From Gammaproteobacteria bacterium (lineage in GTDB: Bacteria > Pseudomonadota > Gammaproteobacteria > SZUA-140), in contig QIHH01000268.1 in assembly GCA_003230195.1 (NCBI GenBank), positions 1 through 6,769 on the forward strand: a stretch of 6,769 nucleotides of DNA, given 5' to 3'. The notes under the pieces were generated by a model, which did not search any database, was not told the origin of the DNA, and saw only the letters and a program-made list of their open reading frames with translations. Numbering within the stretch: position 1 is the first letter of the stretch; every line of letters starts with the position of its first letter. Positions 6,630-6,769 of this stretch are shown here, in pieces. The position numbers and the translations under genes are program-made.

Positions 6630-6650
6630 CAGGCAGTTATAAAATGCCTG
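6630..6650 (+). promoter_or_regulatory. Hairpin or operator-like inverted repeat before rplY
   Basis: CAGGCA (6630-6635) and TGCCTG (6645-6650) are exact inverted repeats around GTTATAAAA. The spacer holds TATAAA (6638-6643), a possible -10 element without a good -35. The element ends eight bases before the rplY Shine-Dalgarno site. It could be a promoter with symmetric flanks or a leader hairpin; the sequence does not decide. Confidence 0.35.
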
Positions 6651-6658
6651 TTAATTTT

Positions 6659-6662
6659 GGAG
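6659..6662 (+). promoter_or_regulatory. rplY Shine-Dalgarno site
   Basis: GGAG seven bases before ATG 6670, one of the strongest ribosome sites in the window, as expected for a ribosomal protein gene. Confidence 0.75.
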
Positions 6663-6669
6663 AAATAAA

Positions 6670-6769
6670 ATGGCTTCAAGTTTTGAGCTAAATGCAGAAA
6701 TCCGTCAGGACAAAGGGAAGGGTGCGAGCCGCCGCCTGCGTCGTGATAACAAAGTTCCAGCAGTACTCT
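6670..6769 (+). CDS. rplY: 50S ribosomal protein L25 / Ctc, N-terminal part, runs off right edge
   Basis: L25 binds 5S rRNA in the large ribosomal subunit. Only 33 codons are visible: MASSFELNAEIRQDKGKGAS, then RRLRRDNKVPAVL. This is the usual start of the L25 fold, with the basic G-K-G-A-S-R-R-L-R-R stretch that contacts 5S rRNA and the K-V-P-A block just before the conserved Y-G-G segment beyond the edge. The wording is typical of the longer, two-domain Ctc/TL5-type L25 seen in Pseudomonas, but the C-terminal domain that would prove it is outside the window. A strong GGAG site supports the start. The gene follows a terminator, so it is likely its own transcription unit; in Pseudomonas pth follows. 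Confidence 0.94.
   Translation, partial: MASSFELNAEIRQDKGKGASRRLRRDNKVPAVL

Overview
The window is a conserved housekeeping region of a gammaproteobacterial chromosome with roughly balanced base composition. The evidence is the gene order prfA < hemA < | > TPR lipoprotein > lolB > ispE > tRNA-Gln > prs > rplY, read together with the protein sequences. From memory, Pseudomonas aeruginosa has the same order (PA4665 to PA4671, with PA4667 = LbcA). E. coli keeps the divergent hemA-prfA / lolB-ispE-prs core but lacks the large TPR gene at this place. The species cannot be fixed from the window; a non-enteric gammaproteobacterium fits best.

Minus-strand side (1-1693): hemA (glutamyl-tRNA reductase, first committed step of C5 tetrapyrrole synthesis) is followed by the 5' part of prfA (release factor 1), which runs off the left edge. 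hemA ends in UAG, an RF1-read stop, and prfA starts in the same frame only five codons later. A 194-bp AT-rich gap (1694-1887) separates hemA from the plus-strand genes and must hold both divergent promoters.

Plus-strand side (1888-6769): first comes an outer-membrane TPR lipoprotein gene of the LbcA type. A 152-bp gap with a 40-bp near-perfect palindrome follows. Next are lolB (outer-membrane lipoprotein receptor) and, 5 bp later, ispE (isoprenoid precursor kinase). A tRNA-Gln(UUG) gene with encoded CCA and prs (PRPP synthetase) come next. A Rho-independent terminator closes the prs unit, and rplY (L25/Ctc) begins under its own strong Shine-Dalgarno site and runs off the right edge.

The genes cover translation (prfA, tRNA-Gln, rplY), tetrapyrrole and isoprenoid supply (hemA, ispE), nucleotide precursor supply (prs) and outer-membrane lipoprotein biology (LbcA-like protein, LolB). 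I see no mobile element, CRISPR array, phage gene or defence system, and no evidence of an undescribed system. The points worth a second look are the in-frame hemA-UAG-prfA junction, the 40-bp palindrome before lolB, an ambiguous prs start and a small hairpin before rplY. No gene-free stretch exceeds 300 bases.
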